NCBI RefSeq assembly: GCF_004006235.1
Contig: NZ_CP034753.1
Coordinates: 186,001-250,000, forward strand
DNA from: Agromyces sp. LHK192
GTDB lineage: Bacteria > Actinomycetota > Actinomycetes > Actinomycetales > Microbacteriaceae
Direction: 5' to 3'
Length of the DNA: 64,000 bases
The notes under the pieces were generated by a model, which was not told where the DNA came from, did no database searches, and saw only the letters and a program-made list of their open reading frames with translations. Every line of letters starts with the position of its first letter. Position 1 is the stretch's first letter. This document shows positions 50,639-58,380 of the stretch, piece by piece. Position numbers and translations under genes: made by a program.

Positions 50639-50669
50639 TCATCGTAATCGACGAACTTGGAGTACCCGA

Positions 50670-51029
50670 ATGATCATCGCCCTCTGGATCCTCACCGGCC
50701 TGCTCGCCGTCGCCTTCGTCGGCGCCGGCACGATGAAGGCCCTCCGGCCCCACGCCGCGCTCGCCGGCAACATGCCCTGGGTCGAGGACGTCACGCCGCC
50801 GCAGCTGAAGGCGATCGGCATCCTCGAACTCCTGGGCGGCCTCGGACTGGTGCTTCCGGCCGCGACCGGCATCCTGCCCTGGCTGACCCCGGTCGCCGCG
50901 TTCGCCCTGACCGTCACCATGGGCGTCGCCGTCGCGCTGCACGTCAAGCGGTCCGAGGGATTCGTGCCGAGCCTGGTGCTCGGCATCCTCTCCGCGGTGG
51001 TCGGCGTCGGCTGGATCGTGCTCGGCTGA
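50670..51029 (+). CDS. DoxX family membrane protein
   Basis: 119 residues, four membrane helices: IALWILTGLLAVAFVGAGTMKAL, LKAIGILELLGGLGLVLPAATG, TPVAAFALTVTMGVAVALHV and LVLGILSAVVGVGWIVLG, the DoxX-like pattern. TTGGAG upstream of the ATG. Probably regulated by the divergent HxlR protein. Members are linked to redox and membrane stress; exact role unknown. Confidence 0.87.
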   Translation: MIIALWILTGLLAVAFVGAGTMKALRPHAALAGNMPWVEDVTPPQLKAIGILELLGGLGLVLPAATGILPWLTPVAAFALTVTMGVAVALHVKRSEGFVPSLVLGILSAVVGVGWIVLG

Positions 51030-51063
51030 GTTCGGTCGCCGAGCCGGTCGGTCGTCGATCCGG

Positions 51064-52779
51064 TCAGCCGCCCAACAGCTCCAGCGCCGCCATCGCGGCA
51101 TTGTGCCCGCCGATCCCGCTGACCGCACCACCGCGCACCGCGCCGGAGCCGCAGAGCAGCACGCCCGGATGCCGCGTCGCCACGCCCCAGCGTTCCGCGG
51201 GGGTCGTGAGCGGCGAGCCCGCCTCGGCCCACGGCCACGACAGCGGGCCGTGGAAGATGTTGCCGCCCGGCATGCGCAGCGCCTCCTCGAGGTCGAGCGT
51301 GGTCTTCACCTCGATGCAGGGCCGGCCCGAGGCATCCGCCATGATCACGTCGCGGATCGGCTCGGCCAGCACCGAATCGAGGGACGCGAGCACGGCAGCC
51401 TCCAACTCGGCGCGGAGGTCGTCGTTGCGGTGGCGCTCGAGCAGGCGATGCGGCACGTGCAGGCCGAACACGGTGAGGGTCTGCGCCGTGCTGTCGCGCA
51501 GTTCCGGGCCGAGGATCGACCGGTCGCTCAACGTGTGGCAGTAGATCTCGCAGGGCAGCGGATCGGGCACGCGACCCGCGACCGCGGTGGCGTGCGCGTG
51601 CTCGAGCTGCGTCGCCAGCTCGTTGATGTGGAACGTGCCGGCGAACGCCTGCTCGGGCGCGACCTCGGGGTCGAGCATCCGCGGCAGGCGGGTGAGCAGC
51701 AGGTTCACCTTGACCTGCGCGCCCTCGGGCGCGGCGAGGTCGCGCAGGCGTTGACGCACCACCGGCGGGATGCCGGCGACGCGGTCGTCGGCGAAGGCGC
51801 GCTGGTCGCGCGCCGCGACCGCCGTCGTCTCGGCTGCACCGCCGGGTGCCGCGCCGCCGGATGCTGCGCCGCCGGATGCCGCGCCGAGCACCCGCCCGGC
51901 CTCCACGAGCTGCTCGAGCACGGCCGGTGCGACGTTCGCGAGCACGACCCTCGCGGTCGCCGTGCGCTCGCCGGCCGTCGTCGCCCACGCCACCGCACCG
52001 CCGCCCACCGCGGAGACCTCGGCCCCGGTCACGAGCGTCGCACCCGCCTCGCGAGCCGCACGCGCCAGCTCGCCCGAGACCGCGCCCATGCCGCCGACGG
52101 GAACGTCCCAGTCGCCCGTGCCGCCGCCGATGACGTGGTACAGGAAGCACCGGTTCGCGTCGAGCGACGGATCGCCGAGGCTCGTGAACGTGCCGATCAG
52201 CCCGTCGGTCGCCACGACGCCGCGCACGAGGTCGCTCGAGAACCGGGAGTCGATCGCCTCGCCGAGCGGCTGCTCGACGAACTCGCGCCACACCCGGTCG
52301 TCGCCGACGAGCGCGCGCGCCTCGTCCCGCGTCGGCAGCGGCTCCGTCAGCGTCGGGAACAGCGCCTCGGCCAGACGCAGCGTGTCGGCGCCGAACGCCG
52401 CCCACGCGTCGGCGTCGATCGCCGCATCGACCCGGTCGAACGCGGCGAGCTCCTCCTCGGCGTCGGCCTCGCGATCGATCAGCAGCCCACGGCCGGGGCG
52501 CTCGGGGTCGGGCGTGTACGACGAGAACCGTCGCCGCACGAGCGAGAGGTCGAGCCCGAGGTCGTCGATGATGCGCCTCGGGAGCAGGCTCACGAGGTAG
52601 GAGTATCGCGAGAGGCGGGCGTCGACGCCCTCGAACGCCTCCGCGGAGACGGCGGCGCCGCCGAGGTGGTCGCTGCGTTCGAGCAGCAGCACGTCGAGGC
52701 CGGCGCGGGCGAGGTAGGCGGCTGCGGTCAGGCCGTTGTGGCCGCCGCCGACGATCACGACGTCGTGGGTCTGGGGCAT
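51064..52779 (-). CDS. Phytoene-desaturase-like FAD oxidoreductase (PYROXD2 type)
   Basis: 571 residues of the amine-oxidase/CrtI superfamily: HDVVIVGGGHNGLTAAAYLARAG (GxGxxG at 11-16) with LLLERSDHLGGAA, and a C-terminal GNIFHGPLSWPWAEAG...GVLLCGSGAVRGGAVSGIGGHNAA. A low-complexity insert rich in GGAA repeats lies near residues 325-345. Not in the carotenoid operon; the best match in pattern is PYROXD2-like proteins of unknown substrate rather than true CrtI. Confidence 0.83.
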   Translation of the reverse strand: MPQTHDVVIVGGGHNGLTAAAYLARAGLDVLLLERSDHLGGAAVSAEAFEGVDARLSRYSYLVSLLPRRIIDDLGLDLSLVRRRFSSYTPDPERPGRGLLIDREADAEEELAAFDRVDAAIDADAWAAFGADTLRLAEALFPTLTEPLPTRDEARALVGDDRVWREFVEQPLGEAIDSRFSSDLVRGVVATDGLIGTFTSLGDPSLDANRCFLYHVIGGGTGDWDVPVGGMGAVSGELARAAREAGATLVTGAEVSAVGGGAVAWATTAGERTATARVVLANVAPAVLEQLVEAGRVLGAASGGAASGGAAPGGAAETTAVAARDQRAFADDRVAGIPPVVRQRLRDLAAPEGAQVKVNLLLTRLPRMLDPEVAPEQAFAGTFHINELATQLEHAHATAVAGRVPDPLPCEIYCHTLSDRSILGPELRDSTAQTLTVFGLHVPHRLLERHRNDDLRAELEAAVLASLDSVLAEPIRDVIMADASGRPCIEVKTTLDLEEALRMPGGNIFHGPLSWPWAEAGSPLTTPAERWGVATRHPGVLLCGSGAVRGGAVSGIGGHNAAMAALELLGG

Positions 52780-52900
52780 CCACCGATGCTAACCGTGCGC
52801 GCGCCTCGCGACCTCGCTGCCCGTACCACCCCGCCCCACGCCACCAGCCCCCACCGCCGGCCCGCCGGCGGCCCGCCGCCCGGCCCGCCCGACATCCCTC

Positions 52901-52980
52901 CAGCTTCGGAGGATCGCACGTGCCTCGGAGGATTCGCCCCGGATCCTCCGGACTTCGTACCACCCTCCGAGCTTTCGCGG
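52901..52980. repeat. 80-bp dispersed intergenic repeat, copy 2
   Basis: Ungapped match to 15411-15490. Contains TCGGAGGAT (52925-52933) and ATCCTCCGG (52943-52951), which can pair as a hairpin. Confidence 0.65.
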
Positions 52981-53065
52981 GGGAGGGAGCGGGCGAGCCC
53001 GGGACGAGGGGATGGCTCGACCAAGGTCTCGCGTGCGAGTTCCGCCCATCGGTGCGGCTTGCTTC

Positions 53066-53122
53066 GCGCACGCGTGGGTCGAAGGCGCACGCGTGGGTCG
53101 AAGTCGCACGCGTGTGTCGAAC
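53066..53122. repeat. Three 19-bp tandem repeats
   Basis: GCGCACGCGTGGGTCGAAG at 53066-53084 and again, identical, at 53085-53103; a third copy at 53104-53122 has three changes. Each carries the ACGCGT core. They lie just upstream of the palindrome and promoter of the beta-helix gene. Confidence 0.9.
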
Positions 53123-53146
53123 CCGCGCGCGAGAGGCGCAAAATTG

Positions 53147-53164
53147 TTACTGACAAGTCAGTAA
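53147..53164. promoter_or_regulatory. Perfect TetR-type operator without adjacent regulator
   Basis: TTACTGAC-AA-GTCAGTAA, 8-bp perfect arms. It overlaps the -35 box CTGACA (53150-53155); a -10 TAGGTT (53173-53178) follows at 17 bp. The dyad form is typical of TetR-family sites; no TetR gene is adjacent. Confidence 0.75.
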
Positions 53165-53282
53165 GTTTCCGATAGGTTGGCACCGCGACCACGCCGAAGG
53201 CGGCGTCGGGCGTGCACCAACTCGCAACGATCGGCTCGGCCGCGGCGGGAAGCATCCGCCCGGCCCGTTCAAAGGAGAACTC

Positions 53283-55763
53283 GTGTCGCACCGCACCATC
53301 GCCGACCACCCGCCGGGGCGCGCTCGTCGCCGCCTCGGTGCCGCGGCCGCCGTGACCGCACTCGCCATCGGAGGCACCGTCATCACCGCCATGCCCGCGC
53401 TCGCCGCAGAGCCCGACTTCGGCCCGAACGTCACGATCATCGACGAGAGCTGGTCGGTCGAGCAGGTCAACGCCGTGCTGCAGGCCGCGTCGCACGAGGC
53501 GGAGTTCAGCCTGAACCGGCACCAGTTCTTCTTCAAGCCGGGCACGTACGGCTCGGCCGCAGGGCAGGACGACCCGCTGAACGCCACCGGCATCGTCAAC
53601 TCCGAGCTCGGCTACTACCAGGCGGTCGCCGGCCTCGGCGCCTCGCCCGAGGACGTGCGCATCAACGGCGCCATCCACGTCGAGCCCGTGCGCCAGTGCG
53701 AGCCGAACCCGTGGGACTGCCAGCAGCCGGGCTCGCTCACGCGGTTCTGGCGGTCGATGTCGAACCTGACGTTCAACCCGATCCAGCGGCCCGTCGGCGT
53801 CGACGCCGACCGTCCGTTCCCGAGCGGCATCACGTCGCCGCACGAGATGCGCTTCGCCGTCTCGCAGGCGGCCCCGATGCGCCGCATCAACATCGAGGGA
53901 TCGCTCACGCTCTTCGGCCGGGTCGGCGAGTACGCCTCGGGCGGCTACCTCGCGAACTCGAAGGTCGACGGCCGGATCGTGACCGGCTCGCAGCAGCAGT
54001 GGTTCACCCGGAACTCCGAGGTCGGCCAGTGGGAGGGCGGCGTCTGGAACATGGTGTTCTCGGGCGTCGAAGGCGCTCCGGCGACCGACTTCGGCCCGCT
54101 TCCGGACGGCGGCACCGGCAACAAGACGACGATCGACGAGACGCCGGTCGTGCGCGAGTCGCCGTTCCTCTACCTCGACGGCGACGACTACAAGGTGTTC
54201 GTGCCGAAGGCGAAGCAGGATGCGCGGGGCATCGACTGGTCGACGGATGCCTCCGCCGGCGAGTCGATCGACCTCGCCGACTTCTTCGTCGCGAAGGAGG
54301 GCGACAGCGCCGCCGAGATCAACGCCGCGCTCGACGACGGCAAGCACCTGCTGCTGACTCCTGGCGTCTACCACCTCGACGCGCCGCTCGCGATCGAGCG
54401 GGCCGACACCGTCGTGCTCGGCCTCGGCTACGCGTCGCTCGTGCCCGACACGGGCGAGGCCGCCATCGAGGTCGGCGATGTCGCCGGCGTCAAGATCGCG
54501 GGCATCACCGTCGACGCCGGTCTCGAGAACTCCGACGTGCTCGTGCAGGTGGGCCCCGCCGGGGCATCCGTCGCCGACCCGTCCGACCCGACCACGCTGA
54601 CCGACGTGTTCATCCGCATCGGCGGACCGTGGGCCGGCAGGGCGACCACGTCGATCGAGGTCAACAGCCCGTCGACGCTGCTCGACCACATCTGGGCGTG
54701 GCGTGCCGACCACGGCGACGGCGTCGCGTGGGACTCGAACACCGGCGACCACGGCGTCATCGTCAACGGCGACGACGTGACCGCGCTCGGACTCTTCGTC
54801 GAGCACTACCAGAAGAACCAGGTGATCTGGAACGGCGAGCGCGGACGCACGATCTTCTACCAGAGCGAGATCCCGTACGACCCGCCCACGCAGGCCGCCT
54901 ACATGGACGGCGACCGCAAGGGCTTCGCGTCGTACCGCGTCGCCGACGGCGTGACGAGCCACCTCGCGCAGGGGCTCGGGGTCTACTCGTTCTTCGACCA
55001 GACGATCAACGGCGGCCAGGACATCCGGGTCGCGAGCGGCATCCAGGCGCCGAAATCGCCCGACGTGCGGTTCGAGTCGATGACGAGCGTCATGCTCAAC
55101 GGCACCGGCGGCATCAACGCGATCATCAACGACGCGGGCGCACCGGCGGTCGGCTCGTTCGCGTCGCCGCAGCTCGTCTCCTACCCGCCGGCGGACACGA
55201 CGGTGCCGACCGTCGCGATCGCGTCGAACCCGGCCGCGCCGGGCCCCGGCGGCACCTACGCCTCGCAGGTGACCCTGACGGTGACGGCATCCGACGACTA
55301 CACGCCGCCGCCCGCGATCGAGGCGAACGTCGACGGCGCCGGGTGGCAGACGGTGACCGGGCCGATCACGCTCGGCAACGGCGCGCACACGGTGCTGGCC
55401 CGGGCGACGGATGCCTCGGGCAACGTCTCGGCGGAGGCATCCTGGAGCGGTACCGTCGCGATCGTCGTCGGACCCGACGTGCCGCTCGACGTCGCGGCGC
55501 ACACGCAGTGCCTCGACGAGAAGGCGTACATCGTCGTCTCGGCGGTGAACCGTGCGGCGCTGCCGGCCGACATCCGGCTGACGAGCACGGAGGGCACCGT
55601 GAAGTTCACGAAGGTCGCGCCGGGTGAAACCGTCACCTACCTGTGGAAGGTCGGCAAGAAGGTCGACGCCGGCACGGCGACGGTCGCCGGCTACACGTGG
55701 AGCAACGGGCAGGGCAAGTACTCGACGTACAAGCCCGCCTACGACGCCCGCAGCTGCAAGTAG
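53283..55763 (+). CDS. Secreted right-handed beta-helix protein, carbohydrate-active candidate
   Basis: 826 residues. Signal peptide of about 41 residues ending ALAAEP. The main body has parallel beta-helix features: SAAEINAALDDGKHLLLTPGVYHLDAPLAIERADTVVLGLGYA, ADHGDGVAWDSNTGDHGVIVNGDDVTALGLFVEHYQKNQVIWNG. A FnIII/OmpL47-like domain (PTVAIASNPAAPGPGGTYAS to NVSAEASW, about 640-725) and an ~85-residue C-terminal module with Cys residues (CLDEKAYIVVSAVNRA...TWSNGQGKYSTYKP...SCK) follow. Similar modules are appended to actinobacterial polysaccharide-degrading enzymes, so it may act on a glycan; catalytic residues are not identifiable. GTG/ATG context: AAAGGAG precedes the GTG at 53283. Confidence 0.82.
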   Translation: MSHRTIADHPPGRARRRLGAAAAVTALAIGGTVITAMPALAAEPDFGPNVTIIDESWSVEQVNAVLQAASHEAEFSLNRHQFFFKPGTYGSAAGQDDPLNATGIVNSELGYYQAVAGLGASPEDVRINGAIHVEPVRQCEPNPWDCQQPGSLTRFWRSMSNLTFNPIQRPVGVDADRPFPSGITSPHEMRFAVSQAAPMRRINIEGSLTLFGRVGEYASGGYLANSKVDGRIVTGSQQQWFTRNSEVGQWEGGVWNMVFSGVEGAPATDFGPLPDGGTGNKTTIDETPVVRESPFLYLDGDDYKVFVPKAKQDARGIDWSTDASAGESIDLADFFVAKEGDSAAEINAALDDGKHLLLTPGVYHLDAPLAIERADTVVLGLGYASLVPDTGEAAIEVGDVAGVKIAGITVDAGLENSDVLVQVGPAGASVADPSDPTTLTDVFIRIGGPWAGRATTSIEVNSPSTLLDHIWAWRADHGDGVAWDSNTGDHGVIVNGDDVTALGLFVEHYQKNQVIWNGERGRTIFYQSEIPYDPPTQAAYMDGDRKGFASYRVADGVTSHLAQGLGVYSFFDQTINGGQDIRVASGIQAPKSPDVRFESMTSVMLNGTGGINAIINDAGAPAVGSFASPQLVSYPPADTTVPTVAIASNPAAPGPGGTYASQVTLTVTASDDYTPPPAIEANVDGAGWQTVTGPITLGNGAHTVLARATDASGNVSAEASWSGTVAIVVGPDVPLDVAAHTQCLDEKAYIVVSAVNRAALPADIRLTSTEGTVKFTKVAPGETVTYLWKVGKKVDAGTATVAGYTWSNGQGKYSTYKPAYDARSCK

Positions 55764-55770
55764 GGGCGGG

Positions 55771-55831
55771 GTCGCCTCGCGGTGACGCCGGGACGCCTAC
55801 TGGTGATGCCGGTCGCCTGCCGGTGACGCCG
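55771..55831. repeat. Three 20-21-bp imperfect tandem repeats
   Basis: Units at 55771-55790, 55791-55811 and 55812-55831, each of the form GNCGCCTNNNGGTGANGCCG, between the beta-helix gene and a long hairpin. Confidence 0.7.
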
Positions 55832-55834
55832 TCT

Positions 55835-55890
55835 GCATGAGGATCCGGCCTATGGATGCCCCCGGGTACCCGTAGGCCGGATTCTCATGC
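55835..55890 (+). terminator. Long 18-bp stem hairpin after the beta-helix gene
   Basis: Arms GCATGAGGATCCGGCCTA (55835-55852) and TAGGCCGGATTCTCATGC (55873-55890) with a 20-base loop. The single mismatch becomes a G-U pair in plus-strand RNA, so the stem is fully paired in that transcript. No T-run follows. Terminator, RNA-stability structure or repeat element. Confidence 0.6.
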
Positions 55891-55964
55891 GCTGCGAGCG
55901 TGAGACCGCGAGCGAGACCCGGGGGAGTGTGGCGGATGTCGGTGCGCGGGAGTTGACTCGGCCC

Positions 55965-56429
55965 ATGGACATCGCATTCGTCGCGGGCTTCGGCCCGATC
56001 GGCCGACTCGACTCCGAGTCGCACGACTTCTGGGCGGGGGCGTTCGGCATCCCCTTCCACGAGAACTCGCCCGGCTACTTCCACACCGAGGAACTGCCCG
56101 GCGTCAAGGCCTTCGCGATCTGGCCGCTCGACCAGGCCGCCGAGGCGACGTTCGGCACGACGACGTGGCCCGAGCACGTGCCGGTGCCGCAGGCGTGGAT
56201 CGAGTTCGACGTCGCCGCCCCCGAGCTCGTCGCTCCGGCCGTCGACGAGCTGCGGGCGAAGGGATGCCTCATCCTCGTCGAGGCGCACGAGGAGCCGTGG
56301 GGGCAGACGACCTCGCGGACCCTGAGCCCCGAGGGCCTCCTCGTCGGCGTCAGCTACACCCCGTGGATGCACGAGGGCGGTGCGTCCGACGAGGACGGCG
56401 TGACCGACGAGCGGGCCGACACCGCCTAG
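55965..56429 (+). CDS. VOC family protein
   Basis: 154 residues with glyoxalase-like pattern: FVAGFGPIGRLDSESHDFWAGAFGIPF and VDELRAKGCLILVEAHEEPWGQTTSRTLSPEGLLVGV. Start ATG 55965 precedes the fold directly. Substrate unknown. Its last four bases overlap the convergent lipoprotein gene. Confidence 0.82.
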   Translation: MDIAFVAGFGPIGRLDSESHDFWAGAFGIPFHENSPGYFHTEELPGVKAFAIWPLDQAAEATFGTTTWPEHVPVPQAWIEFDVAAPELVAPAVDELRAKGCLILVEAHEEPWGQTTSRTLSPEGLLVGVSYTPWMHEGGASDEDGVTDERADTA

Positions 56430-57175
56430 GCCGTCCGGGGCAGGGTCGCGAGCACCACGTCGTCGTCGCCGAGCACGGTCATGGTGTCGCCCGAGACGGT
56501 CGCCGAGTCGAGCCGGTTCAGGGTCTGGTCGATGCCCGAGCAGGCCTTCGCCGTCATCGCGACGTCGTCGAACTCGATCGACCCGTCGTCGTCCATCTCC
56601 CACCGGCCGGTCATGGCGTTGCAGCCGTCGCTGCCGCTGAAGGTGCCGTCAGCGGCCAGCACGAGGTGCGGCTGCGCCGTATCGGCCGTGCCCCAACTGC
56701 CCACGGGGTCGCCGCCCGAGGTCGCGTCCGCGCCCGCTGCCGGGGCGTCGCCCGTGCGCTCGAGCGTGCCGATCTCGATGCGGCCGTTGGCGTAGACGGT
56801 CATCACGTCTTCGGTGATCGTCGCCGAGTCGGCGCCGCTCAGCCAGGTGTCGACCTCCTGGCAGGCCATCTTCGTCGACGCGAGGTCGCCGAAGTCGATC
56901 TCGCCGTCGTCGAGTTCCCATTCGCCGACCAGCCGGTTGCAGCCGTCGGTGCCGCTCAGCGTGCCGTCGGCGGCGAGCGTGAGCGAGGGCGCCCCCGGGT
57001 CGGCGGCGTCGCCCCAGACTCCGGCGACGTCGGCCTCCGTGATCGGATCGCCGGTCGGGCCGGCGGGGAAGCTGGTCGACGGCGTGGACGTCTGGGATGC
57101 CCCGGCGCACGCGGCGAACCCGAGGACGGCGGTGACGGCGAGCGCGGCGACCGCGAGACTGCGAATACCCCTCAT
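56426..57175 (-). CDS. Lipoprotein with two META domains
   Basis: 249 residues. Signal peptide with lipobox FAAC. Two homologous META-type units (about 47-140 and 155-248), each with LAADGTxSGxDGCNxxxGxWExDDGxIxFxDxAxTxxAC. Related to HslJ/META proteins linked to drug or heat tolerance; extracellular, membrane anchored. Start supported by TAGCCT six bases upstream. Confidence 0.88.
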   Translation of the reverse strand: MRGIRSLAVAALAVTAVLGFAACAGASQTSTPSTSFPAGPTGDPITEADVAGVWGDAADPGAPSLTLAADGTLSGTDGCNRLVGEWELDDGEIDFGDLASTKMACQEVDTWLSGADSATITEDVMTVYANGRIEIGTLERTGDAPAAGADATSGGDPVGSWGTADTAQPHLVLAADGTFSGSDGCNAMTGRWEMDDDGSIEFDDVAMTAKACSGIDQTLNRLDSATVSGDTMTVLGDDDVVLATLPRTA

Positions 57176-57181
57176 GTTCGA

Positions 57182-57187
57182 AGGCTA
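57182..57187 (-). promoter_or_regulatory. -10 box TAGCCT before META lipoprotein gene
   Basis: Minus-strand TAGCCT, six bases, ATG 57175; leaderless arrangement. Confidence 0.5.
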
Positions 57188-57207
57188 GTCGGGTGCAGGC
57201 GCGCACG

Positions 57208-57312
57208 GGGTCTCGATACGGTCGCTGCGCTCCCGACTCGACCGACGGTCGGGGTCGCTGCGCTCCCTGCTCGACCGACGGTCGGGGGTCGCTTCGCTCC
57301 CTACTCGACTGA
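57208..57312. repeat. Three tandem units of the CGATACG/CTCGACC repeat
   Basis: Begins GGGTCTCGATACGGTCGCTG; the word GTCGCT(G/T)CGCTCCC recurs at about 57220, 57254 and 57289, each followed by CTCGAC; units are joined by GACGGTCG. Related to 39338-39364. The end of the LysR gene lies inside the last unit. Confidence 0.75.
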
Positions 57313-58224
57313 GGGGGCGGGTGCGGCGGCCGCGCGGGCCAGCGCGTCGCGCACGGCGACGACGCCCGGCCGCCCGATGCTCGCGAGGCGAGCCGACGAG
57401 AACACCTCGCGGTGCGGGTCGCCGGGCAGCGGCAGCACGAGGACGCTCGGCTCCTCGCCGGCCCACACGAGGTCGGGCAGCAGGCCGACCGCGTTGCCCG
57501 ATCGGATCAACCTGATGTGCGCCATGAGGTCGGCGGTCTCGAATCGCACGTCGGGTTCGAACCCCGAATCGCGGCACAGCTGCTCGGCCCACTCGCGCGA
57601 CGCCGTACCCTCCGGCTCGAGCACCCAGGGGCGCTGCGCGGCGATCGCGAGCGCTTCCGAGGCATCCGTCGCCGCGGTGCCCGATGCCGGATGCGGCGGC
57701 AGCGCGAGGCGGATCGCGTCGGCCGCGAGGGGCAGGCGATCCAGCTCGGGATGCAGCTGGCGCGTGCGTCCCGGGTACTGCTCGGCGAGCACGAGGTCGA
57801 AGTCGCGCGCGGCGACGTCGAAGAGGCCCGCCTCGGGTTCGCGCTCGGTCACCTCGACGCGCAGCGACGGATGCTCCGCCGCCAGCAGGGTGAGGGCCCG
57901 GGGCATGACGGCGTGCGCGGCCGACTGGAACGCCGCGACGCGCACGGTGCCGCCGATGGTCGTGAGCGAGCGAGCCACGTCGGCCTCGGCCTCCTCGAGC
58001 CGATCCAGCACGGCCTGCGCGTGGCTCACGAGCACCTCGGCCTGCGGGGTCAGCCGCACGCGGCGGCCGGCCTGCACGAGCAGCGGCACGCCGACTTCGC
58101 GTTCGAGCAGGCTGAGCTGCTGCGACACCGATGAGGGGCTGTACGAGAGCGCTTCGGCGACGGCGGCGAGCGTGCCGCGTCGGCTGAGCTCCACGAGCAG
58201 CCGAAGACGTCGGACATCGAGCAT
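57301..58224 (-). CDS. LysR-family regulator, probably of putA
   Basis: 307 residues: N-terminal helix-turn-helix (LRLLVELSRRGTLAAVAEALSYSPSSVSQQLSLLEREVGVPLL) and a substrate-binding-like effector domain. Divergent from putA with a 156-bp gap, so probably its activator with proline or a product as inducer (inference). The last residues SVE and the TAG stop are encoded by an intergenic repeat, so the C-terminus has been set by that element. Confidence 0.9.
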   Translation of the reverse strand: MLDVRRLRLLVELSRRGTLAAVAEALSYSPSSVSQQLSLLEREVGVPLLVQAGRRVRLTPQAEVLVSHAQAVLDRLEEAEADVARSLTTIGGTVRVAAFQSAAHAVMPRALTLLAAEHPSLRVEVTEREPEAGLFDVAARDFDLVLAEQYPGRTRQLHPELDRLPLAADAIRLALPPHPASGTAATDASEALAIAAQRPWVLEPEGTASREWAEQLCRDSGFEPDVRFETADLMAHIRLIRSGNAVGLLPDLVWAGEEPSVLVLPLPGDPHREVFSSARLASIGRPGVVAVRDALARAAAAPAPSVE

Positions 58225-58262
58225 GGCGCCCCCCGAGGATCGCGATGGATAGATCGAATTCT

Positions 58263-58286
58263 ATGAATGGTATCCGTCGGATTCAT
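58263..58286. promoter_or_regulatory. Dyad in the LysR-putA intergenic region
   Basis: ATGAAT (58263-58268) and ATTCAT (58281-58286) with 12 bases between, in an AT-rich patch; spacing fits a LysR-type binding site. Confidence 0.45.
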
Positions 58287-58367
58287 TCGCTGTACCGAAC
58301 GAATGCCCGCGCGCACACTATTCCCAGGGCTCGCGCGATTCTCAGCGGCCATCGAACGAAGGACAAC

Positions 58368-58373
58368 TAGCGT
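58368..58373 (+). promoter_or_regulatory. -10 box TAGCGT before putA
   Basis: TAGCGT, seven bases, then ATG 58381. The ATG at 58375 is only one base after the box, so 58381 is the better start if transcription is leaderless. Confidence 0.45.
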
Positions 58374-58380
58374 CATGAGC

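Larger units (their letters stand above)
52780..53282. other. 503-bp gene-free region before the beta-helix gene
   Basis: Holds a GC-rich stretch, copy 2 of the 80-bp dispersed repeat (52901-52980), three 19-bp tandem repeats (53066-53122), a perfect TetR-type dyad (53147-53164), a promoter-like pair and a ~100-bp leader ending in AAAGGAG. No convincing coding sequence on either strand. Confidence 0.8.

Noticed and set aside
51064..52779. CrtI phytoene desaturase completing the carotenoid pathway
   Set aside because: It is about 49 kb from the crt operon, on its own, and its C-terminus fits PYROXD2-like proteins better than CrtI.
53066..53122. Possible CRISPR array from three 19-bp repeats
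   Set aside because: Copies are directly adjacent with no spacers, and there are no cas genes.
52755..55502. A 915-codon minus-strand frame opposite the beta-helix gene
   Set aside because: No signal peptide or domain, and the plus-strand protein has a clear signal peptide, modules and promoter.
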